54,573 nucleotides of DNA from JAJYVT01 sp035534455 (GCA_035534455.1 DATLRV010000039.1:1-54573), one strand, 5' to 3'. Shown: positions 24,463-32,991, counted from the first letter of the stretch. Notes: generated from the letters alone by a model not told the origin. A program made the numbers and translations.

Positions 24463-24480
24463 CTATACACAGATATAGTT
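24461..24480. promoter_or_regulatory. Perfect palindromic operator in front of the ArsR-type gene
   Basis: AACTATA-CACAGA-TATAGTT is a perfect inverted repeat with 7-bp arms, AT-rich in a very GC-rich window. Its right arm contains TATAGT (24474-24479), a good -10 box 9 nt before ATG 24489, and its left arm overlaps the -35 box of the divergent small gene. A dimeric ArsR-family protein bound here would shut both promoters. Confidence 0.72.
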
Positions 24481-24488
24481 ATCTCACT

Positions 24489-25583
24489 ATGCCAATCCTG
24501 GAAGGACCCGGCCGCCCGACGGAGCAGACGGTCATCGTGCGGCCCTCGGCCGCCATCGAGCTCGAATGGCTGCTCCACTCGGCGGTCCGCGAGGAGTTCC
24601 GCGCGGACCATCCGGCGCTCCACGCCCTGTTCGACGAGGACCGCCCCGACCTGCTCGGGGTGGTGGCAGCGACGTGGGCGGGCGAGGACCCTGCCGGCGT
24701 GGAACCCGGGAGCGGGGAGCCGGCCGGCGGGGAGCGCGGCCTCGTGGCGTTCACCGAGCTCGTGCTCGTCGCCCACCACGGCGGGCTTCTCTTCGAGGCG
24801 GACGCGTCGGTCCTCCTCGACGCGCTGCCCGATCTCTGCGCGTCGGTCCCGACCGGTCCCGAGGACTGGCCCCTCGTCGCCGAGACCGACCTCGACCGTC
24901 GGATCGCGCTGCACCGCCTCACGCGGCTGCGGCGGTCCGCGGAGGTGCGCCGCCGCTTCGTCGACGTCGTCCGGCGCGTCTGGGAGGCCGCGTCGGCGAG
25001 CTGGGAACGCGAGGGACGACCCGCGGTGGCCGAAGCCGTCACCGCCAAGGAGGCCATGCTCTCGAAGGGCGCGAGTTGGCGGGACCTCGTCAAAGGTTCT
25101 CCGCACTTCGGCGAGAACGCCGAGCGGGTGGTGGCGGCGCTCCCGCCCGGCGGGGAGATCGCCGTGGTCCCCGCCTACTTCGCCCACGTCGGCCTCCTCT
25201 ACGACCTCCCCGGCTGCGTGCTGCTGGGCATCCGCGCAGAGGAGCCGGGACCTGCGGCGCGCGAGCGCAGCGAGGGGCTTGCACGGCGGCTCCGCGCCAT
25301 CTCGGATCCGACGAGGCTGGCCATCGTCGACAGCCTCCGCGCGCGGCCGCTCACCGTCACCGAGCTCGCCCAGCGCTTCGGCGTCGCGCAGCCGACGATC
25401 AGCAACCACGTGAAGCTGCTTCGGGACGCCGGGCTCGTCGCCGAGGTGCGCGACGGCACGCGGCGGAACCTCGTCGTCGACCGCGATGTCGGGCGCATGC
25501 TCGTCGACGACGTCGCGCGGGTCCTCGACGCCGCGCCGCCGCAGGGCGCGGTGCCGCCCCCCGCTCCTGGAGAGCCTCAGTAG
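24489..25583 (+). CDS. ArsR-family regulator with a long N-terminal domain
   Basis: A 364-residue protein. The C-terminal 100 residues (about 258-345) are a typical ArsR winged helix: LARRLRAISDPTRLAIVDSL, LTVTELAQRFGVAQPTISNH and VKLLRDAGLVAEVRDGTRRN. No metal-binding ELCVCDL-type cysteines are seen. The N-terminal 250 residues form a separate acidic, helical domain of the sort annotated DUF5937 in other actinobacterial ArsR proteins (from memory); it may sense a ligand. ATG 24489 follows the operator directly with no ribosome binding site, so the mRNA is probably leaderless. It ends 7 nt inside the end of era, which is convergent. Confidence 0.85.
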   Translation: MPILEGPGRPTEQTVIVRPSAAIELEWLLHSAVREEFRADHPALHALFDEDRPDLLGVVAATWAGEDPAGVEPGSGEPAGGERGLVAFTELVLVAHHGGLLFEADASVLLDALPDLCASVPTGPEDWPLVAETDLDRRIALHRLTRLRRSAEVRRRFVDVVRRVWEAASASWEREGRPAVAEAVTAKEAMLSKGASWRDLVKGSPHFGENAERVVAALPPGGEIAVVPAYFAHVGLLYDLPGCVLLGIRAEEPGPAARERSEGLARRLRAISDPTRLAIVDSLRARPLTVTELAQRFGVAQPTISNHVKLLRDAGLVAEVRDGTRRNLVVDRDVGRMLVDDVARVLDAAPPQGAVPPPAPGEPQ

Positions 25584-26512
25584 CCGAGGCGGTCGAGCGC
25601 CTCGCGGCGCTGCTGCCAGCGCTTCTCGACGCGCACGTGCAGCTCGAGGAAGGCGCCCGAGGGCAGCTGCGCTCGCACGGAGGTGCCGACCTCCTTGAGC
25701 ACTTCCCCGCCGCGGCCGATGACGATGCCCTTCTGCGACTCGCGCTCGACGAGGATCTCGCAGCGGATACGCGGCCACTCCCACTCGGTGACCCGGCACG
25801 CGATCGAGTGCGGAAGCTCCTCACGCGCACGGCGCAGCAACTGCTCGCGCACGAGCTCGGCCACCTGGAGCGCCTCGGGCGTGTCGGAGACGGCGTCGGC
25901 GGGATAGTACGCCGGACCTTCGGGCAGCCGCTCGACGATCGCGTGCACGAGTGCGTCGACGCCCTCCCCGGTGAGCGCTGACACGGGGAAGTACTCCGCC
26001 TCGTCGGAGCCGCCGAGCTCCTCGACGGTGGCGGACGCCGAGGCGAGCCGCTCGAGCAGCTGGGACGGGCGCGCCCGGTCGACCTTGTTGACGGCGACGA
26101 GGAGCCCCCCGGCCGTGTCGCCCGCGTGCGCCTCCTCCCTGGGGCCGGCACCCTGCCGGCCGCGCGCCGCGGCGACCGCGCGGGAGAGCACCATACGGTC
26201 GCCCGGCCCGATCGGCGCGGTGGCGTCGAGCACCGCGACCGCAACATCGACGTCGTCGAGCGACGCGCTCGCCGCCTCGACGAGTCTCGTCCCGAGCGCG
26301 GTGCGCGGTCGGTGGAGCCCGGGCGTGTCCACGAGGACGACCTGCGCGCCGGGCCGGTGCACGATTCCGCGAACGCTGTGGCGCGTGGTGTTCGGGCGCG
26401 ACGAGACGATGGAGACCTTCGTGCCGACCATACGGTTCACGAGGGTCGACTTTCCCACGTTCGGTCGGCCGACGACGGTCGCGAACCCCGAGCGCATGGG
26501 CGGGTCACTCAT
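25577..26512 (-). CDS. era: GTPase Era, 30S ribosome assembly factor
   Basis: A 311-residue Era. G1 GRPNVGKSTLVNRMVG, G2 region TTRHSVRGIV, G3 DTPGL and G4 NKVD; the C-terminal KH domain carries VIGRGGEVLKEVG. It binds the 3' end of 16S rRNA during small-subunit maturation. Unusual: about 20 extra residues (around GRQGAGPREEAHAGDTAGG) are inserted between the G3 and G4 motifs. ATG 26512 overlaps the end of the upstream transporter-like gene by 8 nt. It is the last gene of the long leftward block. Confidence 0.95.
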   Translation of the reverse strand: MSDPPMRSGFATVVGRPNVGKSTLVNRMVGTKVSIVSSRPNTTRHSVRGIVHRPGAQVVLVDTPGLHRPRTALGTRLVEAASASLDDVDVAVAVLDATAPIGPGDRMVLSRAVAAARGRQGAGPREEAHAGDTAGGLLVAVNKVDRARPSQLLERLASASATVEELGGSDEAEYFPVSALTGEGVDALVHAIVERLPEGPAYYPADAVSDTPEALQVAELVREQLLRRAREELPHSIACRVTEWEWPRIRCEILVERESQKGIVIGRGGEVLKEVGTSVRAQLPSGAFLELHVRVEKRWQQRREALDRLGY

Positions 26513-27836
26513 CGGCCCACTCGTCGACGTCGTGGGGCACGCCGGCCGGTCGCGTCCGGAGGATCCGCACGCGAGAGATGCGGCGTCCCTGCACCCGCTC
26601 GGCCACGAGCCGCACGCCGTCCACGTCGACGGACTCCCCCTCGGCGGGGATGCGCCCGCCGACCGCGAGCATGAGGCCGCCGACCGTGTCCCAGCCCTCC
26701 TGGGGGAGCTCGGTGCCGAGCAGGTCGTCGACGTCGTCGATCGCCATCCGTCCCGTCACGACCACGCTGCCGTCGGAGAGCGTCTCGACGACGGGCTCCT
26801 CGACGTCGTACTCGTCGACGATCTCGCCCACGAGCTCCTCGATGAGGTCCTCGAGGGTGACGAGACCGACGGTGCTGCCGTACTCGTCGACGACGATCGA
26901 CATGTGGAACTTCGCCTCCTGCATCTCGCGCAGGAGCGTCGCCAGCCGCTTCGTCTCGGGAACGAAGCTCGCGGGTCGCAGGTGGACGCGTACGAGATCG
27001 CCGCCGTGCCCGTCGTGCTCGGCGCGCATCAGGTCCTTGGCGTACGCGATGCCGACCACGTCGTCGATGTCGCCCTGCTGGACGGGCACGCGGCTGCGAC
27101 CCTCGGCGAGCACCTGCTCGAGCGCGTCGTGGACGGTGACGCCGCCGTCGAGGGTGAACATGTCGAGCCGCGGGACCATGACCTCTCGCACGACGGCGTC
27201 GCCGAAGTCGATGATCGAGTGGATGAGGGCCCGCTCCTGCAGCTCGATGACGTCCTCGGCCTGCGCGACGTCGGCCATCGCCAGGAGCTCGGACTCGGTC
27301 ACCCGCGGCGGCGGCACGTCGGCCGCCCCGCGTCGGCCGATCATGAGGTTGGCGAGGCCGATGAGCACCCCCGAGATCGCCCGCAGCGGGGGGAACCGCA
27401 CCAGGGCGGCCACGATCGGTGCGGTGAACAGCGCGGCGCGCTCGGGGTTGTGCACGGCCCAGTTCTTGGGCACCGCCTCGAAGAGCACGAAGATCACCAC
27501 GACTTCGAAGACGGTGCCGACGGCGACCCCCCACGCCCCGAGCCATGCCGAGGCGAGCACGCCCACGAGGGTTGCCGAGACCAGCTGGCAGACCAGCACC
27601 AGGAGCAGCACCGGGTTCAAGAACCGCTCGGGATGCTCGACGAGGCCCACCAGGGGACGCGCCCCGCGGCGGCGCTCGTCCGCGAGCGCCTTCGCCTTCA
27701 CCCGGCTCGTCCGGACGAGGCTCGTCTCGGCGAGCGCGAAGAGCCCCGAGGCAGCGAGGAGCACGACGATGACGACGAGCAGCACCCAGTCCGTCGCGTG
27801 GAACGCTGCGCTCGCGACGACCGGCGCCACGGTCAC
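26505..27836 (-). CDS. CNNM/CorC-type membrane protein (HlyC/CorC family)
   Basis: A 443-residue membrane protein. The N-terminal DUF21/CNNM domain has about three or four helices (WVLLVVIVVLLAASGLFALAE-SLVR is the family opening). Two CBS domains follow: REVMVPRLDMFTLD and SFVPETKRLATLLREMQ with IVVDEYGSTVGLVTLEDLIEELVGEI. A C-terminal CorC_HlyC domain completes it (TVGGLMLAVGGRIP). The family is implicated in Mg2+ or Co2+ efflux; the old name haemolysin is misleading. The start GTG 27836 overlaps the ybeY stop (GTGA). Confidence 0.9.
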   Translation of the reverse strand: MTVAPVVASAAFHATDWVLLVVIVVLLAASGLFALAETSLVRTSRVKAKALADERRRGARPLVGLVEHPERFLNPVLLLVLVCQLVSATLVGVLASAWLGAWGVAVGTVFEVVVIFVLFEAVPKNWAVHNPERAALFTAPIVAALVRFPPLRAISGVLIGLANLMIGRRGAADVPPPRVTESELLAMADVAQAEDVIELQERALIHSIIDFGDAVVREVMVPRLDMFTLDGGVTVHDALEQVLAEGRSRVPVQQGDIDDVVGIAYAKDLMRAEHDGHGGDLVRVHLRPASFVPETKRLATLLREMQEAKFHMSIVVDEYGSTVGLVTLEDLIEELVGEIVDEYDVEEPVVETLSDGSVVVTGRMAIDDVDDLLGTELPQEGWDTVGGLMLAVGGRIPAEGESVDVDGVRLVAERVQGRRISRVRILRTRPAGVPHDVDEWADE

Positions 27837-28342
27837 GGCGATCCGCCCCCCCGGTGGTGACGGGCCAGCAGCTCCCGTTCGAGCCGCTCCATCTCCTCGG
27901 CCTCCCGGTCTGTGCCGTGGTCCATGCCGAGCAGATGCAAGAGGCCGTGGACGACGAGCAGTGCGAGCTCGTCGTCGACCGGAACCCCGTGGTCGGCCGC
28001 GTTGCGTACGGCCACGGCGGGACAGATCACGACGTCGCCGAGGAGCGTGAGCGGCTCCTCCTCGGCGTCCGCACCCGGCCCGCTCCCCCCGGAGTCCGGC
28101 GATCGGCCGCCGGGCATCGGCTCGTCCTCGATGGGGAACGCCAGCACGTCGGTCGGCCCGCTGCGCCCGAGGAACTGCTCGTTCAGCGCCGCGATCGACG
28201 GCTCGTCGACGAAGAGCAGCGACACCTCCGCCTCGCCGCGCACCCGACGGTCCTCGAGCACCGCGCGGGCAAGCGACGCCCACCGGTCGAGATCGACCTT
28301 CCGCTCCGCCTGCTCGTCGGCGGCGTAGACGTCAACCGCCAT
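27833..28342 (-). CDS. ybeY: Endoribonuclease YbeY, rRNA maturation factor
   Basis: A 169-residue YbeY. The zinc site HGLLHLLGMDHGTDREAEEM (H-x3-H-x5-H) is intact, as are LNEQFLGRSGPTDVLAFP and LLGDVVICPAVA. It has a role in 16S rRNA 3'-end processing and ribosome quality control. A Gly/Ser/Pro-rich insertion of about 15 residues lies before LLGDVV. ATG 28342 overlaps the phoH end by 11 nt. Confidence 0.93.
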   Translation of the reverse strand: MAVDVYAADEQAERKVDLDRWASLARAVLEDRRVRGEAEVSLLFVDEPSIAALNEQFLGRSGPTDVLAFPIEDEPMPGGRSPDSGGSGPGADAEEEPLTLLGDVVICPAVAVRNAADHGVPVDDELALLVVHGLLHLLGMDHGTDREAEEMERLERELLARHHRGGGSP

Positions 28343-29363
28343 CGCGGGCGCGCTCAGCCTCCTCGTACGCATGGATGATGTCGGCCACGATCTGGTGCCG
28401 CACGACATCACGGCGCGTCAAGTGGACGAAGGCGATCCCGGGCACCTCGCCGAGGACGTGCTCGAGGCCGACGAGCCCCGACCGGGCGCCCGGGACGTCG
28501 ATCTGGGTGACGTCGCCGGTCACGACGCACTTCGAACCGAACCCGATGCGCGTGAGGAACATCTTCATCTGCTCGGGGGTGGTGTTCTGCGCCTCGTCGA
28601 GGATGATGAACGAGTTGTTGAGCGTGCGCCCCCGCATGAACGCGAGCGGAGCGACCTCGATCGTCCCTCGGTCGAGCAGGCGCTGGGCGCCGTCGGGCTC
28701 CAAGAGGTCGTAGAGCGCGTCGTAGAGGGGGCGCAGGTACGGATCGACCTTTGCCATGAGGTCGCCCGGGAGGAACCCGAGCCGCTCGCCGGCCTCGACG
28801 GCCGGGCGCGTCAGGATGATGCGGTTCACGGCCCGCGTCTGGAGCGCCTGCACCGCGAGGGCGACCGCCAGGTAGGACTTGCCGGTGCCGGCCGGGCCGA
28901 TGCCGAGGGTGATCGTGTTCTCGCCGATCGCGTCGGTGTAGCGCTTCTGCCCGGCGGTGTAGGGGCGGACCGAGCGGCCCCGCGCGCCGCGGACCACCTC
29001 GGCGTTCATGATCTCGGAGGGCGACACGTCCTCGCGCACCATGTCGATCGTCCGGCGGACCTTGGCCGCGTCGAGGGATTGGCCGGACTCGAGCACCAGC
29101 ACGAGCTCTTCGAACAGGCGCGACAGCCGCTCGGCCTCCGGGCCGTCCACGGCGATGCGGTTCCCCTGCACGGCGATGCGATCCTCGGGGAACGCCTTCT
29201 CGACGAGGCGCAGCAGCTCGTCGTGCGGACCGAGGAGGCTCGCCATCAGGTGCGTGTTGGGCACCATGGTCTCCCGCCGCGCGGGCCCGGCGCCCTCGGC
29301 GGCCTCGGGGCCGGCGACGGAGGACGCCACCTGCAACGCCGCCGCGCGGTCGGCAGCCGTCAC
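28332..29363 (-). CDS. phoH: PhoH-like ATPase
   Basis: A 343-residue PhoH-type nucleotide-binding protein. The core motifs are TLGIGPAGTGKSYLAVALAV (Walker A), RIILTRPAVEAGERLGFLPG, MRGRTLNNSFIILDEAQNTT (Walker B) and MFLTRIGFGSKCVVTGDVTQ. The family is linked to RNA metabolism and almost always sits next to ybeY. The start is taken as GTG 29363, whose GTGA overlaps the HIT stop; ATG 29267 (with GGGAGA upstream) would give 311 residues and also fits the family. Confidence 0.92.
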   Translation of the reverse strand: MTAADRAAALQVASSVAGPEAAEGAGPARRETMVPNTHLMASLLGPHDELLRLVEKAFPEDRIAVQGNRIAVDGPEAERLSRLFEELVLVLESGQSLDAAKVRRTIDMVREDVSPSEIMNAEVVRGARGRSVRPYTAGQKRYTDAIGENTITLGIGPAGTGKSYLAVALAVQALQTRAVNRIILTRPAVEAGERLGFLPGDLMAKVDPYLRPLYDALYDLLEPDGAQRLLDRGTIEVAPLAFMRGRTLNNSFIILDEAQNTTPEQMKMFLTRIGFGSKCVVTGDVTQIDVPGARSGLVGLEHVLGEVPGIAFVHLTRRDVVRHQIVADIIHAYEEAERARDGG

Positions 29364-29716
29364 CCGGGCGGCCACGTCATCGGGCGGCCGCCGAGCACGT
29401 GGAGGTGGAGGTGCGGCACCGAGTTCTGCGCGTCCTTCCCCACGTTGAGCACCAGGCGGTAGCCGCGCTCGGACGAGTCGACGCCCTCGGCCTGCGCGAC
29501 CGCGCGGGCCGCCGCGAAGATCGCCGCGAGGTCGTCCGCGTGGTCGTCGGTGAGCGCGCCCGCGTGGTCGATGTGACGGCGGGGCACGACGAGGACGTGG
29601 ACGGGCGCCTGGGGGGAGATGTCCCGGAAGGCCACGGTGCGGTCCGTGGTGTGCACGACGTCGGCGGGCACGTCGCCGGCCACGATCCGGCAGAACAGGC
29701 AGGTGGAGGCCGTCAG
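29360..29716 (-). CDS. HIT-family nucleotide hydrolase, apparent CTG start
   Basis: A 118-residue histidine-triad protein (HINT type): DVVHTTDRTVAFRDISPQAP, HVLVVPRRHI and the triad SVPHLHLHVLGG. It hydrolyses AMP-lysine or related adenylated compounds. The first GTG (29683) would cut off TCLFCRI, whose two cysteines begin nearly all HINT-1-like proteins (CxFC). No ATG, GTG or TTG lies in frame upstream before the frame degenerates, but CTG 29716 overlaps the stop of the preceding gene as CTGA with AGGAG just in front, mimicking the GTGA/ATGA coupling of its neighbours. The CTG start is an inference. Confidence 0.85.
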   Translation of the reverse strand: MTASTCLFCRIVAGDVPADVVHTTDRTVAFRDISPQAPVHVLVVPRRHIDHAGALTDDHADDLAAIFAAARAVAQAEGVDSSERGYRLVLNVGKDAQNSVPHLHLHVLGGRPMTWPPG

Positions 29717-29949
29717 AGCTCCTGCCCGTCGGTCGAGCGCCGGGGTGGCAGCAGGTGGACGAGGTCACCCGGGGCAATGCGGCACGCCTCGATGAAGCGC
29801 TCGACGTCCTCTTCCTTCAGACGGATCACCCTGCCGAACTTATATGCGGCGAGCTCGCCGCCGTCGATGAACCGGTAGAGGCTGCGCAGCGTCACCCCGA
29901 GGCGCGCCGAGGCGTCCTTGGTGCTGAGCCAGCTCACCTGCTCCGCCAT
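29713..29949 (-). CDS. Excisionase-like (MerR-type) helix-turn-helix protein
   Basis: A 78-residue DNA-binding protein of the excisionase/HTH_17 family: WLSTKDASARLGVTLRSLYR, then FIDGGELAAYKFGRVIRLKEEDVERFIE, the usual winged helix. Two starts are possible: ATG 29958 lies only 1 nt from GGGAG, while ATG 29949 has a normal spacing and is used here. Stand-alone proteins of this kind in actinobacterial housekeeping operons are regulators of unknown targets rather than phage excisionases; no integrase is nearby. It lies between rsmE and the HIT gene. Confidence 0.85.
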   Translation of the reverse strand: MAEQVSWLSTKDASARLGVTLRSLYRFIDGGELAAYKFGRVIRLKEEDVERFIEACRIAPGDLVHLLPPRRSTDGQEL

Positions 29950-29986
29950 CGTCGTCATACTCCCACCACCACGTGCCGTCAGGCAC

Positions 29987-30739
29987 TCATCGTCCGTGCC
30001 GTGCCACCGTACCGGCGCGCTGCGCGCCGAGCAGCACGCCGGCCGCCACCGCGGCGGTCTCCGCCCGCAGCACGTGGGTCGCGAGACCCACCGAGGGCAG
30101 GCCCGACGACAGCTCCTCGTCGCTCCACCCGCCCTCGGGGCCGACGGCAATGCCGGTGACCCCGGGCCGGAGCGGGGGTGCACCCGGCTCGGCGAGGGCG
30201 GCGACGCCGCCCAGGCCCCCGAGACCGAGGACGCCGGCGACCTCTGGCAGCCACACGTGGCGCGCCTGGCACGCCGCCTCGGCGGCCACCCGCCGGAGCC
30301 GCTCGATCGCACTCCGCGCTCGCCCTGCATCCCATCGGACGACCGAGCGATCCGTGGCGAGCACCACGATCCGGTCGATCCCGAGCTCGGTGAGCTTCTG
30401 GACGACGAAGTCGGGCCGCTCGGCCTTCACCGGGGCGAACGCCACCGTGAGCGAGGGCCGCGGCGCCTCTTCGACCTCGACCGGCCCGTCGGGTTCCAAG
30501 GTCCCGTCCGCCCGGTACCGGCACCTGGCCCAGCGCCCGCGCCCGTCGGTCGCCACGACCACCTCGGCGCCCGAAAGACGGAGCACGTGCCCGAGGTGGT
30601 GGGCGTCGCGTCCGGTGAGGAGGGGTGACGCCGGGTCGGCGACGAGCACCTGGGCGGCGGCGCGGCGGCGCACGTCCACGCCCGGGGGGCCCGCGGAGCC
30701 CGCGGAGCCCGCGGAGCCCGCGGCCGGCGCGGCGGGCAC
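29987..30739 (-). CDS. rsmE: 16S rRNA m3U1498 methyltransferase RsmE
   Basis: A 250-residue SPOUT-fold methyltransferase. The N-terminal PUA-like part contains HHLGHVLRLSGAEVVVATDG. The catalytic knot contains KAERPDFVVQKLTELGIDRI, then AVGPEGGWSDEEL and LGLATHVLRAETAAVAA-type motifs (here VGLATHVLRAETAA). The GTG 30739 start gives an Ala/Gly/Ser-rich leader made by a 9-bp tandem repeat. It follows dnaJ by 4 nt. Confidence 0.93.
   Translation of the reverse strand: MPAAPAAGSAGSAGSAGPPGVDVRRRAAAQVLVADPASPLLTGRDAHHLGHVLRLSGAEVVVATDGRGRWARCRYRADGTLEPDGPVEVEEAPRPSLTVAFAPVKAERPDFVVQKLTELGIDRIVVLATDRSVVRWDAGRARSAIERLRRVAAEAACQARHVWLPEVAGVLGLGGLGGVAALAEPGAPPLRPGVTGIAVGPEGGWSDEELSSGLPSVGLATHVLRAETAAVAAGVLLGAQRAGTVARHGR
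30692..30723. repeat. 9-bp tandem repeat in the rsmE start region
   Basis: CGCGGAGCC is repeated three and a half times. On the minus strand it encodes GSA-GSA-GSA in the N-terminal leader of RsmE; its length could vary between strains without a frameshift. Confidence 0.95.
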
Positions 30740-30743
30740 TGCG

Positions 30744-31865
30744 TCAGCCGAGCGCGGAGCGGATGCGCGAGAAGACGCCGTCGTGGCCGTGGACCTCCTC
30801 GCCGCGCTCGACGGCGAGCTCGGCCAAGAGCTCCCGCTGGCGGGGGGTGAGCTCGGTCGGGGTGTCCACCGCGAGGTGCACGTAGAGGTCGCCGCGCCCG
30901 CGCCCGCGCAGGTGCGGCACCCCGAGGCCCCGCATCCGGACGACGGTCCCCGTCTGGGTGCCGGGGGCGACCGCCAACTGGCGGAGCTCGTCGAGGGTCT
31001 CGACGTCGACCGCCGTGCCGAGCGCCGCCTGGACCATGCCGACGTGCAGGGTCGTGTGCAGGTCGTCGCCGGCCCGCTCGAAGCGCTCGTCGGCCTCGAC
31101 CGCGAGATGGACGAACAACGAACCGTTCGGCCCCCCGCGCGGCCCGGCGGGGCCGCGTCCGGCGAGCCGGAGCGTCGACCCGTCGTCCACGCCGGCGGGG
31201 ACCTCGACCGTGAAGTCGCGGTCCTCCATTCGGCGCCCCTCGCCGCGGCAGGTCCGGCAGGGGTCGGCGATCACCTCACCCGTCCCCTGGCACCGGGCGC
31301 ACCCGACCGCCGTGACCACCTGGCCGAGAAGCGAGTTGCGCAGCCGACGGATCTCGCCGGTGCCCTGGCAGTCGGTGCACGCGACGGGCTGGGTGCCCGG
31401 CGTGGCCCCGCTCCCGCCGCAGTCCTCGCAGACCACGGGGAGGCGGACCGAAAGCTCCTTCTCGGCGCCGAAGACCGCTTCGGCGAATTCGAGCCGGAGC
31501 GTGACCTCCGCGTCGCTCCCCTGCTGGGGGCCGCGCGGCCTGCCTGCCCGCGAGGCGCCCGCCATCGTGCCGAAGAACATCTCGAAGAGGTCGGAGAGGC
31601 CCCCGTCGAACCCGAAGCCCGTCCCGCCGGCGGACGCCGCCGCGCCGGCGAAGCTCGCCGCGCCGACGCGGTCGTAGCGGGCGCGACGCTCGGGGTCCCG
31701 CAGGACCTCGTAGGCGAAGGAGATCTCCTTGAACTTCGCCTCGAGCGCGGCATCGCCCCCGCTCGCGTCCGGGTGGAACTCCTTCGCCCGCTGCCGGTAC
31801 GCGCGCTTGATCTCCTCCTCGCTCGCGTCCGGACGGACGCCGAGGAGCTCGTAGAGGTCGCCCAT
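30744..31865 (-). CDS. dnaJ: Chaperone protein DnaJ (type I)
   Basis: A 373-residue type I DnaJ. The J domain (1-70) has DLYELLGVRPDASEEEIKRA and the HPD motif. A short Gly/Phe region follows (GGTGFGFDGG). The zinc domain has all four CxxCxGxG motifs (CEDCGGSG, CTDCQGTG, CARCQGTG, CRTCRGEG). The C-terminal peptide-binding domain is complete. It stimulates DnaK ATPase and delivers clients; dnaK is not in this window. ATG 31865 lies 4 nt after the hrcA stop, so the gene is in the CIRCE-controlled transcript. Confidence 0.95.
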   Translation of the reverse strand: MGDLYELLGVRPDASEEEIKRAYRQRAKEFHPDASGGDAALEAKFKEISFAYEVLRDPERRARYDRVGAASFAGAAASAGGTGFGFDGGLSDLFEMFFGTMAGASRAGRPRGPQQGSDAEVTLRLEFAEAVFGAEKELSVRLPVVCEDCGGSGATPGTQPVACTDCQGTGEIRRLRNSLLGQVVTAVGCARCQGTGEVIADPCRTCRGEGRRMEDRDFTVEVPAGVDDGSTLRLAGRGPAGPRGGPNGSLFVHLAVEADERFERAGDDLHTTLHVGMVQAALGTAVDVETLDELRQLAVAPGTQTGTVVRMRGLGVPHLRGRGRGDLYVHLAVDTPTELTPRQRELLAELAVERGEEVHGHDGVFSRIRSALG

Positions 31866-31869
31866 CGTC

Positions 31870-32991
31870 TCAGCGCCGGCCACGTGCACGCCTCCTCGGG
31901 CGGGGGCCACCCGCCCCCGCCGCTGCTCCCGTGGGGGACGGCGCGGGGGACGGCGCCCCGGGCGAGCCCGACTCGAGCGTCCCGCCGAGCCGCTGGCCGA
32001 GGTGCTCGGAGACGACCCGGGCCGCTGCGAGCGCTTCGGGATAGTTCATCCGCGTGGGGCCGAGGAGGCCGACAGCCCCGGCGGCCTGCCCGTCGACCGA
32101 GACCGGGGTCACGACCACCGCGCAGGAGGAAAGCGGCTCGTACCCGTGCTCCGCGCCGATCGCGACGGAAAGACCGCGCTCGAGCACGTCGCGCAGGAGC
32201 GAGACGACGACGAGCTGCTGCTCGAGCGTCTGGAGGACGCCCCGGACGGTCTCCACCGCGTCGAAGGCGGCGGCAAGCCTCGACGGGCCGCCCACGAAGA
32301 CCCGGTCGTGCACCTCGTTGGCGAAGTCCTCGAGCACCGACTGTGCGAGGGCGACCACACGGTCGACGGTGGCGTCGCCGCTCGGTTCGGGAGCGATCAA
32401 CGCCCCGAGGGGCCGGGACTGCGCCGCCGCCTGGACGCGGGCCGACGCCGCGGCGAGCACCTCGTCGGGCACCTCCTCGGTGAGGTCGATCGACCGCTTC
32501 TCCACGGCCCCGTCGGCCAGCACCACCACGAGCAGCGCCACGCGTGGCCCGAGGCCCACCAGCTGGACGGAGCGCACGGCCGCTGCCTCGTGGCCCGGCG
32601 AGAGCACGACCGAGGCGTACGAGGTGAGGTCGGAGAGGAGGCCGGAGGTGCGCTCGAGCATCTCCTCCATCTCCCCGTGGACCTGCTCGAAGAAGCGGCT
32701 CACCTTCTGGCGTTGGGCCGGGCCGAGGACGCCGGGCTCAGTGAGCTGGTCGACGAAGAAGCGGTAGCCCTTGTCGGTCGGAATTCGTCCCGCGCTCGTG
32801 TGCGGCTGCGCGAGGTAGCCGTCGCGCTCGAGCGCCACCATCTCCGAGCGGATGGTGGCGGACGACACGTTGATCCCCGGGGCCCTGGCGACATGGTGGG
32901 AGCCGACCGGCTGTGCGGTCCCGATGTACTCGGTCACGACAGCCTCCAGGATCGCCGCCTTGCGGGAGTCGAGGTCCTGGATGTCGGTCAT
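31870..32991 (-). CDS. hrcA: Heat-inducible transcription repressor HrcA
   Basis: A 373-residue HrcA. The N-terminal winged helix contains AILEAVVTEYIGTAQPVGSH, SSATIRSEMVALERDGYL and HTSAGRIPTDKGYRFFVDQL, the family signature. The GAF-like middle and the MNYPEA segment near the C-terminus are conserved. About 30 Ala/Gly/Pro/Arg-rich residues are added at the end. It represses chaperone genes at CIRCE sites. ATG 32991 lies 28 nt from a CIRCE element, indicating autoregulation. Confidence 0.95.
   Translation of the reverse strand: MTDIQDLDSRKAAILEAVVTEYIGTAQPVGSHHVARAPGINVSSATIRSEMVALERDGYLAQPHTSAGRIPTDKGYRFFVDQLTEPGVLGPAQRQKVSRFFEQVHGEMEEMLERTSGLLSDLTSYASVVLSPGHEAAAVRSVQLVGLGPRVALLVVVLADGAVEKRSIDLTEEVPDEVLAAASARVQAAAQSRPLGALIAPEPSGDATVDRVVALAQSVLEDFANEVHDRVFVGGPSRLAAAFDAVETVRGVLQTLEQQLVVVSLLRDVLERGLSVAIGAEHGYEPLSSCAVVVTPVSVDGQAAGAVGLLGPTRMNYPEALAAARVVSEHLGQRLGGTLESGSPGAPSPAPSPTGAAAGAGGPRPRRRARGRR

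Noticed and set aside
24134..24478. A 114-codon plus-strand frame between the cyclase and ArsR-type genes
   Set aside because: It runs into the operator and ends in AT-rich promoter sequence (HNYTQI); the minus-strand frame with its promoter is a better reading.
29713..29949. The excisionase-like gene as part of a prophage or a toxin-antitoxin pair
   Set aside because: It is embedded in a housekeeping operon without integrase or toxin; such proteins are common there.
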